A DNA stretch of 64,000 bases from Istiophorus platypterus (GCA_016859345.1 CM029122.1:10502075-10566074); one strand, 5' to 3'. Shown: positions 21,461 to 35,639, numbered from the stretch's first letter. Made by a program: numbers and translations. The notes: generated by a model from the sequence alone, not told the origin.

Positions 21461-24400
21461 TTGTTTCAGTATCACTCCCTGAGAATGAGCCGAGACCAAT
21501 TAGCTACAGAGTTGATGGTTTCTTTCAAAACGATGGGCCGATCGTCTCTTTGGGGTTATTTTTCATCTTTTACTGGTTATTTTGTGTCTTCTACCAGAGC
21601 TGTATTACGTCAAACAGGAAATAATATCAAACGAGAAATAGAAAACAGTCGCGTCATGCAGAGGCGCCCCCTCAACTCTCAGGGCCCTTAGTAAACTATC
21701 CATGGACACAAACTAACCAATGCTAGCTTTATTTGTCACTACAGAGACAATGCTTAATTAGACAGTATATAGTATACATATACAGTAAATAATTACAAAC
21801 ACAAAAATGATCTCGCAACAACAGTCCACACCACGGCCATGTATCCCTTATTTCCTGGTAACGGCAGGTCGCCGGTGTATGCTGTTAGCTGTTAGCGCGG
21901 CATGGACATGGAAATTTACGGCTATGCACACATCATTTCCTCAGGGCTCTCGTTTGTGGCGAATCCCTTTTCAAATTTTGTGCAGCAAAAGTATCTTGGT
22001 ATTTTCTGAATAAGGAAATCGTACGGAGTAGCACTTTTAAATGACCAAATAAGCCCATGACCTTTACATAGGCCTCTAGGTTTTAGGAAAATGCCACAGT
22101 CGGTTTTCCCATAGCTTCAACATGTCATCAGTGCCTTTATCTCTGTATTTTCCATCCCCTGGTCTTTCTTACTCCTCCCTCTCCCCTCAACCCTTGGTTC
22201 AAATACTCTGGAAAACCGCTGAGCCTGACCCTTATGCAGACTGACCGCTTTACAAGAATATATGAACAGTGGCTACATGCGATACCACACAACTTTGCCT
22301 GAACTGCGGACCTTACTGTTTGAACAGGCGCACCACAGAATGTAAACACACATGCTCTGAGATTGTTCCCCCGACGTATTTTTTTGAAAATAGTACAATA
22401 ATAAGCCAGCTTTCCCTCATAAAAGTCACAAAACTTAGATTTGTGTCCACTTTTCTGTTTAGTGTGGATGGAATCAGATGCTGAGATCCACAGGAAAGAC
22501 GTCATATGCGCCTGTCAACACTCTGTGGTGTGAATGACATGTCCCTCTCTAAGTGGCACAAACTGAACCCAATCATTTTCTGTGCCAGTGCACAGCTCCT
22601 GGCAGTGACGGAGGCTGGGCTGTTGCCTATGGTTATGTCACTGAGTTAAACTCAGGCCTCTTGTCCCTAGGTGCCACTGCCAGTGTCAGTAAAAGCCCTG
22701 CTGGTACAGCCCCCCCCCCCCCCCCCGGCTCCAGGCCACCGTTATCTAACTCGCCGGAGTGAAGTCACTGGGTCAAGGCACTCGCAGTCATGACCCCTCT
22801 CCTTTTACACTTGCGTCAGCGCCGCGAACGGTTCAACCTCCGGCTATTATCACTGCCATACGTCTTTTGGAAATCAATATGGTTGAAAGTGGCACAGTTC
22901 GGTGTTTAATGATGAAGAACACACCCTCTCCAGTGAGCCACTCCGGCGTCTGTTTCGCCTGCTTACGGAACAATAAGCCTCTGTGGCGAAATCCCTGCAG
23001 GTTTGTTCGTGCTGCATGAAAAAAAAAAAAAAAAAAAGACCAACAAGCCAGATCAAAGCTGAAGAGGTGAAACAGATTCGGAGAGATGAGAATCTCAAAG
23101 AATAAAAAAAATAAGAATAAATGGAGCCTAAGCCGTTTTTCCTGTGCTGCCCACAAATCTACAGAAAATGTATTGATCCCCCTAAGAACATGCCTGTTTG
23201 ATAGCTGTGCCCTGTGGAATCACCAGGATATAAAGAGAATATTTGAAAAGATCAAATATGAAAGCTCTCTGAGGAACTATTAAATTTCCACCTTTTAAAT
23301 AAGAAGGATGAGCTAATTCCAAGACCATAACCAGAAGCATTGTCTCTCAGGGCAGCAGGAATGAGGCACCGTAAAGTATGAGAAGTATGTAGTCTACTAT
23401 AGTCACTGTGTGTATAGAAGCAAGGACAGGGCACATTAATTTGATTTTTACCTCAATTTAATAGTCAGGATTGAAATAAGAAAAAGAAAACACTTAATTT
23501 TTTATCATTCAGATATTTTACAAATGTGCTCCTTCTGATTTTATGTTATTTGAATCCCCTGTTTTGAAAAAGAATTTTTTTATCTTGACTTTCGGTGTCT
23601 GGGTTCAACCAGTCCAGTTTGAACGACTTGCGCATCTTTTACGCCAAGCTGAGCGTCTTGGCTCTCGGGACGACGATGTTAAATGGTAACTTGGTGCGAA
23701 TGGAAATGTCTCAAGAAGAGACCGTCCTCCTATTAAAAAAACGCCTGTGGAAGCAGCTCACTACGACCTAAGGTTGTTGTTAGCTGAAGTCTGGCGGCCA
23801 TAGCAATTATGCAAAAGGGAGTCAGGTGACTTAGTCCACATAGGTGGGAGGTAGGGATGGATGAACGGCTCGACAAAGCTTTGGACTATGAGTCAAGAGT
23901 CTGCTGGGTTTTCTTTTCCTGTTCAAAACCCAGAGTCAACTTTGTTTCTTATATCCATGAGCGTCCATGTGTATTAATTTACCTCCATGAAGAAGGTTAT
24001 GTCTGTTTGTTTTATTTGTCGACAGGATTATGCGAAAGCTACTGAGCTGATTTGCAACGAGCTCGGTCGCAGGATGGGGCACGGCCCAGGGAAGAACCCA
24101 TTACATGTTTGGGCATAAGGATCATTTACCATGAATCGGATTGAAGTCTAGTGTATGTTATTTGATGTCGGCCTATGTGGAGATCCTCGTTACACTGAGT
24201 GCCATTGTAGTTTGAAAATTGAACATAATTTTTAAAAGAAATCTGGATTTGACCTTAAAATTATTCAATCATATTGAATTTTCCAAAAGTTCTCAGTAGT
24301 GATTAAATTTTCCACTTCGGTTTCTAATATGATTTAAATCCATTTGGCCTTTAGCCTATTGATGCTATACATCGAATTCTAATTAAAATATAGAGTAGAT

Positions 24401-25096
24401 CCTGCGTTATTCTCTTCATTTTGACCCATTTCTCTGCTTTTCTCCTCTTTTCCTCCTCGTTGGACTATGTCTTTTTAGGCACGTACACAATGTTTGATCA
24501 TCAGTGACTTAAATGTTTATGTAATCTTAGAATGGAAGTGACGCAACTCTGCTGGAACAGTCTCAACCTTTTCCCCAAATGCATACTCATAACTCATACT
24601 TCTGCAATAAAATGTTATCAGAGCGCTGATCACCTCTGCAAATAGCTTCTTCTTTCACTTGAGTTTTTTTCCTTTGAATACGGTGAATAATTTTTCTGTG
24701 TTACTGCACATGGGGAAGGTCAGAGCTATCTTAGATCTACTCTGATTCCCACTCAGATGACTTTCCACTTAAGAAACTACAGCTTTCCCTCAGAAGAAGA
24801 GTCCAGGGGTTCCTGGGGTTTTTTCCTGATAGGAAATGCCTCTTTAGCCGACAGGAACACAGCACAATGGAGAACATTGTGAGGAATCACAGGGTTTTTA
24901 TTGAAGGCTCTGGAGTTGGAGCAGGGGACAGCAGCGGGGAGGAGTGCACGTCCTGGTTTTAACTTTCTCATTTTGCGTCATTCCCTCGTCAAAAACAAAT
25001 GGGTCATCTAATGAAACGATAGAAACTCCGGCCGTTGCCATCCCTCATCTCTCCCTGGTCGGTCTCTGCTTTACGTCCTCCCCGGCTTGAATCATT

Positions 25097-25138
25097 ACTG
25101 CTCCCCCTGCGCTTATGCAACAGTGCAGGGGGAGCAGT
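25097..25138. repeat. Short perfect inverted repeat (14-bp arms)
   Basis: ACTGCTCCCCCTGC, a 14-bp loop, then its exact complement. Pairing does not continue convincingly outside, so the stem is short for a typical microRNA precursor. Confidence 0.85.
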
Positions 25139-25907
25139 GACAGATGAAGGAATAAGTAGCTGTGACAGTCACAGTTTGAACACGCTCTGTCAAGAGAGAC
25201 GTGTCAATTTTAAATTTAGATTTCCTTCTCGTGTTTGTTTTTACATTTACATAGAAATTGAAGGTCAAATGAATCGTCACGAGGCTGGAGGGGGGGGGGC
25301 AGTTTACAATGGCGTCCCTGAGTATTGTTTCCCAAATTGTTTTTTTTTTTTACAGTGCAAGTCTGGACAGAATGAATATCAAACACTCACATTGCTGTTT
25401 CTGCTCTGGTGTCAATTCAACCCGTTCCGCGCAGAGGCCACACCGGCTTGTCTCGGCCTGCTGGGGAACTTTCGACCTGTTAATACGCTGCTTTTTCTAT
25501 TCTCTCTCTTTTCCCCCTTGAAGTCAAACTGAAATTCGACTTGAAATGTCAGATTCCTCCATTAACTCTTCATATGTAAGTGTCATTCATAGCCAGGCTG
25601 AAGCTTTTGTGCTGCCACCTTCAACTGACAGGAGCACATCATAGTGCTTCATAAACCAGGGCCCTGTAGCAATGAAGGTTTTGGTACCGCATTCTGATAA
25701 GGCTCCATTTATAAAGAATTTATATTCTGTAAATTAGCTCTATTAATGATTAATAAACAGTTTAGCTAGTCATTTATAAGTCATTAATAACAGCAACATT
25801 TTGTCTGCAGGGGATAATCCTCTTCTGGCTGGACACTTTGCCAGCAGTGCAGTTCACCAGGGATCCCCCTCCGGCCCCTGGCACTTATAAATGTTAATAA
25901 ATTACCC

Positions 25908-25910
<3 letters not shown>

Positions 25911-25943
<33 letters not shown>
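25911..25943. repeat. (AT)n microsatellite
   Basis: 33 bp of uninterrupted AT repeat. The preceding 25700-25800 has the TTAATGATTAATAAACAGTT type of AT-rich repeat common in fish. Confidence 0.95.
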
Positions 25944-25944
<1 letters not shown>

Positions 25945-26146
25945 CGATTGCTGAGCAAAATTGAATTTTAATGTCAGTCCCCGGAGGTAGCCAGTTTAAA
26001 AAACGTTTTTGTGAGGCAGAGGGAGAACAAAGCAACCGCAGTTTGATGCTGATGCACGCTGAAGGGCAGAGGTGGTGCGTTCAGGTTGGAGCCGCGGTGA
26101 GTCAGCGCGTCCAGACGGACGCCGGCCTGCGCGCTCCTTGTAGGGG

Positions 26147-26174
26147 TCTCTCTCTCTCTCTCTCTCTCTCTCTC
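26147..26174. repeat. (TC)14 microsatellite
   Basis: 14 TC units without interruption, in a locally GC-rich stretch (26080-26280). Confidence 0.95.
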
Positions 26175-28368
26175 AGACAGGCTTCCCCCTTTATGAAACC
26201 CAGAGTTCCGGCCTCTTCCATACTTGGCGACTGCCTGGGGACCCAGGGGGACGCTTCCCCTCAGGGTGACGCTGCTTCAGTGTAAGTTGTAGTGTGGGAC
26301 CACGAATTTTCTTGTCCACTCACAGTTATCAAAGTCTTTCTCAACCATTAGTTCTACACTCTACACTCAAAATGCATTAATTTTTGAACAACGGGGGAAA
26401 AAATGTACTGTTGGGCCATATCTTTGCAGTCAGACGTAGACTTTAAATGTAAGAATCAAAGAGTCGACAGCAGTTCAGCTAAGTCCTAAAAGATATGCAC
26501 CAACAGTTTAGTTAGATCCATCAGACATCACAAGTTCCACTTGTGTGAACTCTGGCGTCGTCCTCTTTTCTGCTGACTGAAAATGAAATAGCAACTCCAG
26601 CAAAGGAACAGATGACACAGATGAGTGTGGAAAAAGTCATGTGGACAGAATTCCAGGGGTTCCTGTGGAAAAAAGGAAATAACTTGAATGTGTAAGAGAA
26701 TAAATGTACATGTGATTTATTACATCGATTTAGAGTTAAATAGTAATACTAAGACTAAGGTAATGAACTGTGCTGTAAGCTCCGGTATCACAGCTCCCCA
26801 GCTTCCTCTGCAGCCTTATTGTCGTATCATTAATGTCTTATCAATTAGCAAGAACTGTTTTTTTTCCCATTAATCTATTTGAAAATACGTCCGTGGGGAT
26901 TATTCTTCGGGTCAGTGTGTATATACTCCTTAGTGACGTTATTGCACCCTGTCATTTTTTTGCCATAAAAGCATGTCATAAATGCGTTACCATTAAGTCA
27001 TTGCTTTTTCTCTGGATGCTAGAGGTGGTGTGACCTTTTCCCTTCTTTGCGCATGTTGCTGAGTGCAGTGGACCTGAAGTATGAAGTATTAGCAGTGTTG
27101 GTGATGACCCCAGCGGCCCTTGAAATTTATCGCCACCTCATCCCGTGTCACCTGATGTACTTCAGTGTCTCTGTTCTCGGTGACCTTGCATACTGCAGGC
27201 TTACGTAACTGTGACAATCTGTTATCAATGGACCTGCAACACGAGCCCATGAAAAAGGAGTCTGAACACACACTAGTCACGGCGCCTGTAGTGTGTGAGT
27301 GAGATCACTCTGCAGCATGTGTCGCATTAAACACAAGTCAATTTATAGCAGCGGGGAGGCAGATCGCGTGCCTTCCGTCTGGTTTAACGTAAGAGAAATC
27401 TAAGGCGACTCTATGTGCACACACAGGCATGAATCCCTTAGTGTATTTTCTAATGATTCTGTAGTGATGTCTCTGCATGTACAGTACCAAACGTGTTTCC
27501 ACCATGTGAGGGGAGACATGCATATTGTTTTTCTGACTCAGGAGGTTTTTCCATTCCCCCGTCCTCCCATCTGTTTTTTTCATCTCTTGCATCAATGCCT
27601 CCAGACTGTCAGTGAGTGAAAGGGTTTTCCTGCTCGGTGCCCCCTGGGAGCTGCTGCCATCCCTGATTCATTATTGTAAGCCCTGCATTTTTACAGGCCG
27701 ATGGGTTTCTGTACAAGCTGGGGAGAACACTTTAGTGGAAAAAGTGAATAAACTTCCTGAGTAGTCCCCCAACTTCCTCGACTCCTTTGTTTGGGCCCCG
27801 GTATTTTCCAAACAGGTGTTTGTCCAGTGAATTTGTAAACTCATTTGTAATTTTTTCCCCTCAGTGAAATAGCAAGATGAACACAAGCTCATAACGTCAA
27901 CAGGATGTGCGCTCACTTCCTTTAAATCGAGTGCTGGTTCCTGTCAGTTGACTTGGTCATGCAATATCTTTGTGCAACAGAGACATAACTAACACAACGG
28001 CACAGCTTGGAAGTGTGGATCCGGTGTCATGAAGTAACGGAGACACAGCTGTGCAGAGGACTTACAGAGTGACAGGCAAATAGCCTAGGAAGATCTGACA
28101 CCGAGTGTAACAACGGTGGACAAATGGGATAGAGCAAATGAAAAAAGAGGCTTGAGAGGTGCAAATCTGTCAGAAGAAACTGTTAATTACTCAACAAATT
28201 CGCTGGAGCCTCATGACTGCTGGGCCTAGACAAAATATTGCTTCTTGTCTCAACAATCAACTCTAGCGATGCCAACCCTTGCCCCCATACTCGGCCCATT
28301 TCCCTTCCCTCCGTCTGGCTGCACAAACACTCATGCCCCACTTAAAGAAGCTCACACACTCTCCCTCT

Positions 28369-28420
28369 GTCACACACAGGCACGCACACACACAGGGACA
28401 CACACACACACACACACGCA
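28369..28420. repeat. Imperfect (CA)n microsatellite
   Basis: CA repeats interrupted by GG and GC. The region 26175-28368 before it shows no gene or repeat I recognise. Confidence 0.85.
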
Positions 28421-28905
28421 AGATCTCTGTAATCTTGTATAACCAACGGTTCTGAGAAATAAAAAGCAGACTTGTTAACATCTTGCAGACTGTTGGCTCT
28501 ATTGTGGAGCCAGAGTAGCTGACGTCAGCGCAGGCCGATGACTTCATGAGTCCACCGCGGCCTCGGGAGGTGACAGACGGAAAGGTGACACGGATAAACA
28601 GACTAGCTGCATCCAGCTAGAGCAGAAACAGGGAGCCTGAGATCCAGTGGAGAGTTTTAGGCAGCTGCTTTGAACTATAACCTGCACAAAGAGGTCGCAA
28701 TTCATGTGTGTGTACGTGTTTACGTTCTAATGGGCAACACTTCTCATGAACGTCTTATTAATTATATCAAGAGCCGACAAAGTGCTAAAATGCATTATTA
28801 CACCACAACTCAGCTGCTGCCCTCTTTCCTCAGAAACTGACATAGTAATGTGAGGAATGAGGATGACTGTACATGTGCTCCCCAGTCCCCAGTGTGTTTG
28901 TGGTG

Positions 28906-28907
<2 letters not shown>

Positions 28908-28943
<36 letters not shown>

Positions 28944-28950
28944 TGTGTTT
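28908..28950. repeat. (TG)n microsatellite
   Basis: TG units to 28939, then GC/GT variants. Confidence 0.9.
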
Positions 28951-29185
28951 GCTCAGCTGAGAATTTTCCACACCCTCAGAAGATCTACAAACCTATTCAG
29001 ATACATGGTCAAACCACGTAACTTTATTCTGAATCCGAAATTTTGGGAGTAAATGTGTATAAAAAGTGACCTAAGATAAGAGATACCATCAACAAATGTC
29101 TCGGGTTTGAAAATGTATGTAATGTTCATGTCATACACCAGGTTTTATAGACTGGTCACGAACTGAAAATGACAAATTGCAATTT

Positions 29186-29460
29186 TTACCTGATGATGGT
29201 GATAGATGACATTTCAGGGGATCACTGAAGTTATGAGAGTTTAGTTGGACAAAAATGACTTCAGTTTTAAAGCACCTGATCCAACAGTTGTTGAGACATT
29301 TAGCTCTCGGTGGCACTAAAAGTTAGCGGATCACAAGAGTCATTGAGGAACACCATCTGGGAACCATGCACTCCCGCACAAGATTTCACTGCAATCAGTT
29401 CAAGTATCTGTTAAGATATTTCAGTCTGGACCACAGGGGTGAACTCACTAACAGACTGGC
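29186..29460 (+). repeat. Dispersed teleost repeat, copy 2
   Basis: Shares CCTGATGATGGTGATAGATG with the copy in the cbs intron, then GGGGATCACTGAAGTTATGA, CAACAGTTGTTGAGACATTT, and GATATTTCAGTCTGGACCAC near the end. Confidence 0.65.
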
Positions 29461-30936
29461 AAAGAGGAAAAAAAAACAAAAAACAAAACACCCCTGGCCT
29501 CTTTGCGGTGCAGGAATGAGCTGCTGGCAGCTGGTGATAGGCACCGGCGATACCCATGATACCCACCTGCAACCTGTGGTCACGTTGCAGCATAGTAGTG
29601 ACACTATCTCGGGTGTCACAAGTCAAGTGTAACAGGAGCCGGAGGCTCAGGAGTCAGGCTCAGTGACGCACTGCCGCCGCCGGATTTCGAGTCCTCCCAA
29701 GTTTCCACAGAGACACAACTTCTGACACTGTCATGGTGCGGCCACGTGGTGCGATGAGACGCCATGGCTCTCGCCACGATCACTGTTCCTCTTATGCTCT
29801 GTTGCGCTAATTGTACAAAGAACTGGCAGAGAAAGTGAAACACCGAACGGGGAGATTACGCAAGGAGGGTTTCACCGAAATTGGAAAACACACAGTTCAG
29901 GAGGGTGATGGAAAAAGATGATGTCATGAACTTAATTCCCTAAAACGGCCTGACGCTGCGGTGAATAATATATATTTGTAGGGGACGATTTTCAGCCAAA
30001 GATTTGGGGAGGCAGTGTCTATGGCAGTAGAACTGTTCATTGTAATGAAGGAGTATGTTGCCCAGTGTGGTGCTGTTAGCCTTCAGACTCACTTCATTCA
30101 CTTCCCTTCATTTATTCAGCCTGACATTATGTCCATGTTTCGTTTTCACTGAACTAAAATAGCAGGTCATCCAGTCAGTCGTCACGGAACCTGTGGTACC
30201 AGTTGCTTGGTGGTATTTGGGGGAAAATGCATAAAAAAAAGTTGAAATAACGTGTTACCATTGTCATTACGTTCCACCTCACATATTAGTTTTTTGCCGT
30301 TGTTGTTGTTTTTAAAATTTGATCTGGGAAATAAACCCCTGTGTTTTTAACGATGTTTTTGAATAGGTTGGCAGAGCTTTTAAGGACATAAATATTTCCC
30401 AGCTGAACGGACACACTGGGGCAGAAAATCAGCATTGTTAGGATTGCTGTTCGTTAGTAAGGCGCCAAAAAGAAACCTAGCTAGGTTTAGTCAGCAAATC
30501 TAACCCAACAGACTTTTATCAGATTCAGTGAGTACCTCGATAACGTAGACTAGCTGCCTGTTGTGTGACTGCTCTGAAAAGGGATCCGATGTTCCTACAC
30601 AGCCCTGGCCTTGTTAATTGGAAACAAACATAGTGGCTCCGACTGAGACACACAATACTGCGCCGGCTGATCAGCAACAGGGGGTTTTTCGAGCTCATGC
30701 ACAGGACAAGGGAAAGGTGAAGGGGAAGAGGGGAGATGGGGGAAAGGGGGCAGTGTGAGCGAGAGACCTGCATCCTAACAGATAGTGCCAATTTAAGGAT
30801 TTCCAGAGGAAGGAGAGGAAGCAGTCCGTGCTCCACCGACAAAGTGTTTGGTGTTTGAAAATAGGAATGATTAGGGAAGCAGATGAGAGACCGGGGGCGA
30901 CGTTAAGGCAAGTACACCCAAGGAACGTCCGCCGGC

Positions 30937-31006
30937 GGCCCCGTGACGGCGGCCCCGTGACGTTGGCCCCGTGACGTTGGCCCCGTGACGTTGGCCCCGC
31001 GACGGT
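30937..31006. repeat. 14-bp GC-rich minisatellite (5 units)
   Basis: Five units of GGCCCCGTGACGTT or close variants, exactly 14 bp apart (30937, 30951, 30965, 30979, 30993). Four of the five units carry TGACG. An island of high GC in AT-rich DNA. Confidence 0.9.
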
Positions 31007-31224
31007 GCCATATACCCCACAACATAACGGCATTGACAGGAAGGAAAGATGGTCAAGGAACAACCAAAGAGGGGAAAGTCAGAAGAACAAAAAGTTTAAA
31101 AAGAAGTGATCAGAAGCGATCGGGAAACTGCAAAGAGCTGCATTAGCACCAGTGAGGCTTTCCAGCCGGGGGCTAAAAGGCATGAAGATGGATGTGGAGC
31201 CTGCTCTGCTCTTTCTTGACTGGT

Positions 31225-31622
31225 TTGTGTGTGTGTGTGTGGGTGTGTGTGTTTGTATTTGTGATGTTAGCTACAGTAGCAGGGGAGTCGCTGGTGTGCT
31301 GGCTCTGGGAAACAGTCACGCTCCCTGTGAGTGCTGTTCCTTCACACGGTCGTCCCCGGCATTGAGAAACAGGCTTCGTCAGGCTTTAGCTACACAGACA
31401 ACATGTGTCTCTGGGATCAGCTCGTCGTCGGTTTCGGTCTCCTCGCGGGATTCGTTGACGATATCAAATAAACAAATAAATAAATAAATGAATAAAAAAT
31501 ACAGAATATCACCAGGCGCATGCTTCCACGCAAGAGGGCGACTAAGCTTTTAATGTTCAGAGGAACTTGAAAGGCGAGGAGACGGGGAGCAAAGAGGAGC
31601 TGGGTGTTAAACAACAAGAGTT

Positions 31623-31657
<35 letters not shown>

Positions 31658-31890
31658 GGATGTATGTTTTTGACTAGTTGAGAGAGACTAATTCAGCACA
31701 CAGCTGCTTGTTGAACTCAGTATGAGACAGTAATGGAATGTAATGTCTGTAATGGAATGCTCACACAGACGCCAAAGCCTGCTGTACAATATTAACAGGG
31801 CCCAAAGTGCGTCATAGCTCTCACAGCTGACAGTGTTTGTGTGCGCGTGTGTGTGTGTTTGTGTGCATGCGTGTGTGTGTGTGTGTGCGT
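31225..31890. repeat. Cluster of GT microsatellites
   Basis: Imperfect GT runs at 31225-31254, 31623-31658 and 31837-31890, plus a short AAAT-type repeat near 31467-31497. No gene between them. Confidence 0.85.
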
Positions 31891-32559
31891 GCTTGACTAA
31901 GTGTGTATCTCTGTGCAATGCGTTTCGCTCTAATCTCTCCCTACTGTAGTGCCACACCAGTCTTGCGGTGATGTATTAGCCTCCGAATCAAAGTCCTGGG
32001 TGGTGTCGCCATAGTGACAAGAACAATGGCAGTGCTGCACACTGACTTAATGTGCTGGGTAAGTGCTATGTGAAAGAGAACAGCCGTGAATGGAGCACGA
32101 GAGGATGAAGACAATCAGCTGGAGGGTGTTTTGGTTCCTCGGGCCTCATTTAAGACATAATAGCTTCTGTTTAATTTTTAAACTTAATGGGATGATTATG
32201 ATAATAATAACATATACAGTCAGTTCACAAACATCATATTTATTTCATGGGTAGAAGAGCAAGATTCATGTCATCGTGGCAGACGTTTTGAGCAGTGGTG
32301 TAGTATACTCTAAGAATATGAGGTTTTGACCCTGTTTCCTCGAAATTACATTTACCTACAAGTAATTTGCAACAACAAACGTGTTTTCAGGGGAAATGTA
32401 AGTGTGATCACACTACGTTTCCTGTAAACACAGTGAGGAAATGCTTTAAATTGGCATATCTTGCAAGTTGCAAATACAGTGATACGGAACGGACTGGTAA
32501 AGATTTCCCAGAGAACATATTTATTTATATTTATTTTCTTTTTTTATGGTCATATTTAG

Positions 32560-32780
32560 GCACTCACACCACTGGGTTAAGGTTAGGGACAGACTGTGGT
32601 CTGGTTTGATACACACAGAAATTCACAGTGACTTGAGACCCAATGTGTTTATTTACATTTAACCAAAGCCACAATCTTTCCCTTAACCAATGTACTTTTG
32701 CTGCCTAAACCTGACCTTAGACAGGAGGGTTGATGTAATCCTTGGGCTGCCGTAGCGCTTCATTCATTCATCCATTCGTT
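32560..32780. repeat. Probable dispersed teleost repeat fragment
   Basis: Contains GGGTTAAGGTTAGGG and the blocks CCACAATCTTTCCCTTAACC and TTTTGCTGCCTAAACCTGAC, typical of an interspersed fish repeat. A related CCACAATCATTTCCTAAACC block occurs at 54029-54048. Family name not known to me. Confidence 0.45.
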
Positions 32781-34151
32781 AGTTCCTTTAAAAATGTTGC
32801 CTCTAAACGTAATCCAGCCAGTGATTTTATTGCCACCACAACATAATTGGGGAAAAGAGTTTGCTAATATAGTGGTTTACTCCAGTTTGCTATTATACTA
32901 ATATATCATTTCAAGGTGACAGGGTTGGAAGCTGAAGCTTTTTTCTCCTAATTAGGAAGTTCCCAGTAGTTATTGCAAATGCGTTGTTTCAACTCTAACG
33001 CCACGTTCGCTAAGTCCAGAAATGGGTGTGTGGATTTAAAGGTCAGGCTGAACCTACACTGCCTCTCTTAAGTGAGACACTCAAGCTTCACATAAACCAA
33101 TTATCAAGCACCATTTGGCTCTCACAAGTGTATAGTATCACTAGAAAGTTAGCCTTACAAATTTGAGAAAGTGGTACATTCCTGTGAAAAACAGGATAAT
33201 TGAATTTACAATTATGATATTTTGTTCCAACACATGTTGGATAACTGACAAACAGTGTAGAAGACGTTCTACGAAACTACTGGTTCTCTGTCATGCCATT
33301 TGATTGAGAAACTCTCCTGGCTGTCAACAACAACAACAAACAGATAAGCTCTTTCCTGGCTGTCGTGATTTATTCCCTCCAGTGTTCCAATTAGATTAAT
33401 CACTACAAAACCAATTGCATTGCTCTGGAAAATATAATTTGTAAAATCAAAAATTCCAGGGCTTTTTTGTAGATGCTGCTTTTCCCAGATGGATGTATGA
33501 ACGCTGTGGAGCAAACGCTGTGATGCAGAGTCCAGCTGTGCACTTCCGAAACGTGTTTATTTATTTTCCTCTGAACCGCCACAAGTTCTTCAAATCCTCT
33601 GGTATTCATACTTGTCCGACCAGAGAGCTTGATATTTGGCAGTGACGCATGTGTACAGTGTCTCGCTCACGTACACACAATTATGAGGGTGCTAATCTCA
33701 CAGCAGGGGGAGAGATCCAAAAGTCCCTACAGTGGCTTCCTGAGAATACTTCAGAGAATTTTTTTATCTGTTTTACATCACTTTCAGGCCTTTGGGCTTT
33801 TTTGTGCACAGAAACTCTGGCACTTCATAGTTTCCTATGCGACAGTTCTCGTGGCAGGGAGTATCACTGGCCTTGTGCGTCTAAATTTCCATTTTGTCAT
33901 AAGACATAAAGTTCCTCTCCCATCTGTAGCTGATCACGTGGACGGGAAGTTATATTTTGCATGTCCGCAGTTGTACGTTTCTGTCAATTTTTTCCTAATC
34001 TTCTGCCTTCTCTTCTGCTTTTGCCCACATAGGGATTCTGGGAAACCTCCTAAAACCCTTTCACTTGTGATAACTGGGTTACTTATTCAAAACACACTGA
34101 ATGTTTTATGGTGAGCTGTCTGTATGTTGAACCTTGGATTCTTTTCACTTA

Positions 34152-34152
<1 letters not shown>

Positions 34153-34215
<63 letters not shown>
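34153..34215. repeat. (TG)31 microsatellite
   Basis: 63 bp of uninterrupted TG repeat, the longest pure run in the window. The flanks 31900-34150 and 34220-35640 hold no gene I can support; the 161-codon ORF at 33629 has no recognisable domain. Confidence 0.95.
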
Positions 34216-34219
<4 letters not shown>

Positions 34220-35639
34220 TTGCATGCGTGTGTGTGGGAGAGAGCAGGAGGTGAGATAAGATAGGTTCATCCAAGTGCTCTTCACACTCAAGTGCCTAAT
34301 AGTCTTGGACAAATCTCCAATTGCCTCGCAAGTCCCTTTTTACTCTCAGCTCTTTACAAGAACTTTTCTTTTACACTGTGATGCAAATACAAACATCCAA
34401 GTACTGCACTTTTGCTGCTATCCCGCAATTGCAAATATAGAATAACTTTGGCCTTACCCTTTCAGAAAATGAAAAAAAAAAAATCTATTTTGATAATAAT
34501 TAGTTTGAAGTATTGCACTTTTATTCCACTAAATTTGTCGAACAGCTATAATTACTTGTCATTTTGTAGATTTAGATTTAAAACAAAAATCATATCAGTT
34601 TTGAGGGATTGTTACAGAGTAAGTTGGTAATACCTCAATTAACCACCCATTTAGCATTTATAACCATCACATAAACACGTTACAAATGATTTATATTGAA
34701 CTATAACTGTAAGCAGAGTTTAATGTGATTGTCAACAACTATAACTCCTCCTGTGGGCACCCATAACTGGAAGGTGGTCCAAAAAATGACAAGTGACAGT
34801 ATAGTAAAACAGCTGTGACAGCATGTGTCTTCATGGGAGAGTTTGACAAATATCGTATGTAAACAAGCTTAAAAATGTCCCTCTTATCACTTGCAACTAC
34901 ATTATAGTGTTTTTAATACTGATAATTAAAATAAATTGTCAACCTGAATGTTGTAGGAAGTGATTAAAATTAGCCCCATTATGACAAGCTTCAAGATTTA
35001 AATGCTACTTAAACATCAATGCATAAGTAACAAGAATCCAATATTATAATATATTATAATACTAACAGGGGCCTTTTTATGCATAATTTGTCATTTTGCA
35101 TTTGATAGTTTGAGTATATTTTGCAAATGGTACTTTTATTGCGTTGCTACTTCTTCCACCACTGCACATCTCCAAGTCTTATTTATCTCTGCACCTCCTG
35201 TCCTGTTAATGCATGCAGAAAGTTGTGCAGCCCTGGGAGCTCAGGGACAAACTGTACTGGTCACACTGAGTCCTGTGTTTCTTTACACTGGGTGACCTGG
35301 ACAGCACTATCCCAACACTTCAGCTCAGTTTACATGCACAAATACACAACAAACCTCGCAGAGCTATAAACAGAATCACCTCCATATACAGCATCAGTCA
35401 GTGAATACTCAACAGACCGACTCTGACAAGGACAGTTCAGCAGGACTTAAGCCAAAGTGGAAGTGCGGTCATCTTTGCAATGTGATTACATTACAACAGC
35501 ATGTGAGCATGCTCCATGTGCGATAATTACAGTACATCAGATGTCAGTGTATGTTTAGACTTAACAGCAGACTCTTTCAGTTACAACACAATTACCAAAT
35601 TTTGAAATGGCCTCACAGCAGCAGCTCTGAATTAGTTTC

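Larger units (their letters stand above)
20241..25910. other. Gene-poor intergenic region
   Basis: No supportable gene. Contains a C-run near 22710-22726, an A-run near 23019-23037, and two short perfect hairpins (21429-21460 and 25097-25138, listed separately). ORFs in this stretch (for example 165 codons at 25035) are low-complexity or unlike any protein I know. Confidence 0.5.

Noticed and set aside
25035..25532. 165-codon + strand ORF
   Set aside because: No recognisable domain, homopolymer-derived segments, no promoter or splice context; probably chance.
33629..34114. 161-codon + strand ORF with hydrophobic stretches
   Set aside because: Composition is that of AT-rich non-coding DNA; no family match I can recognise and no start or splice support.
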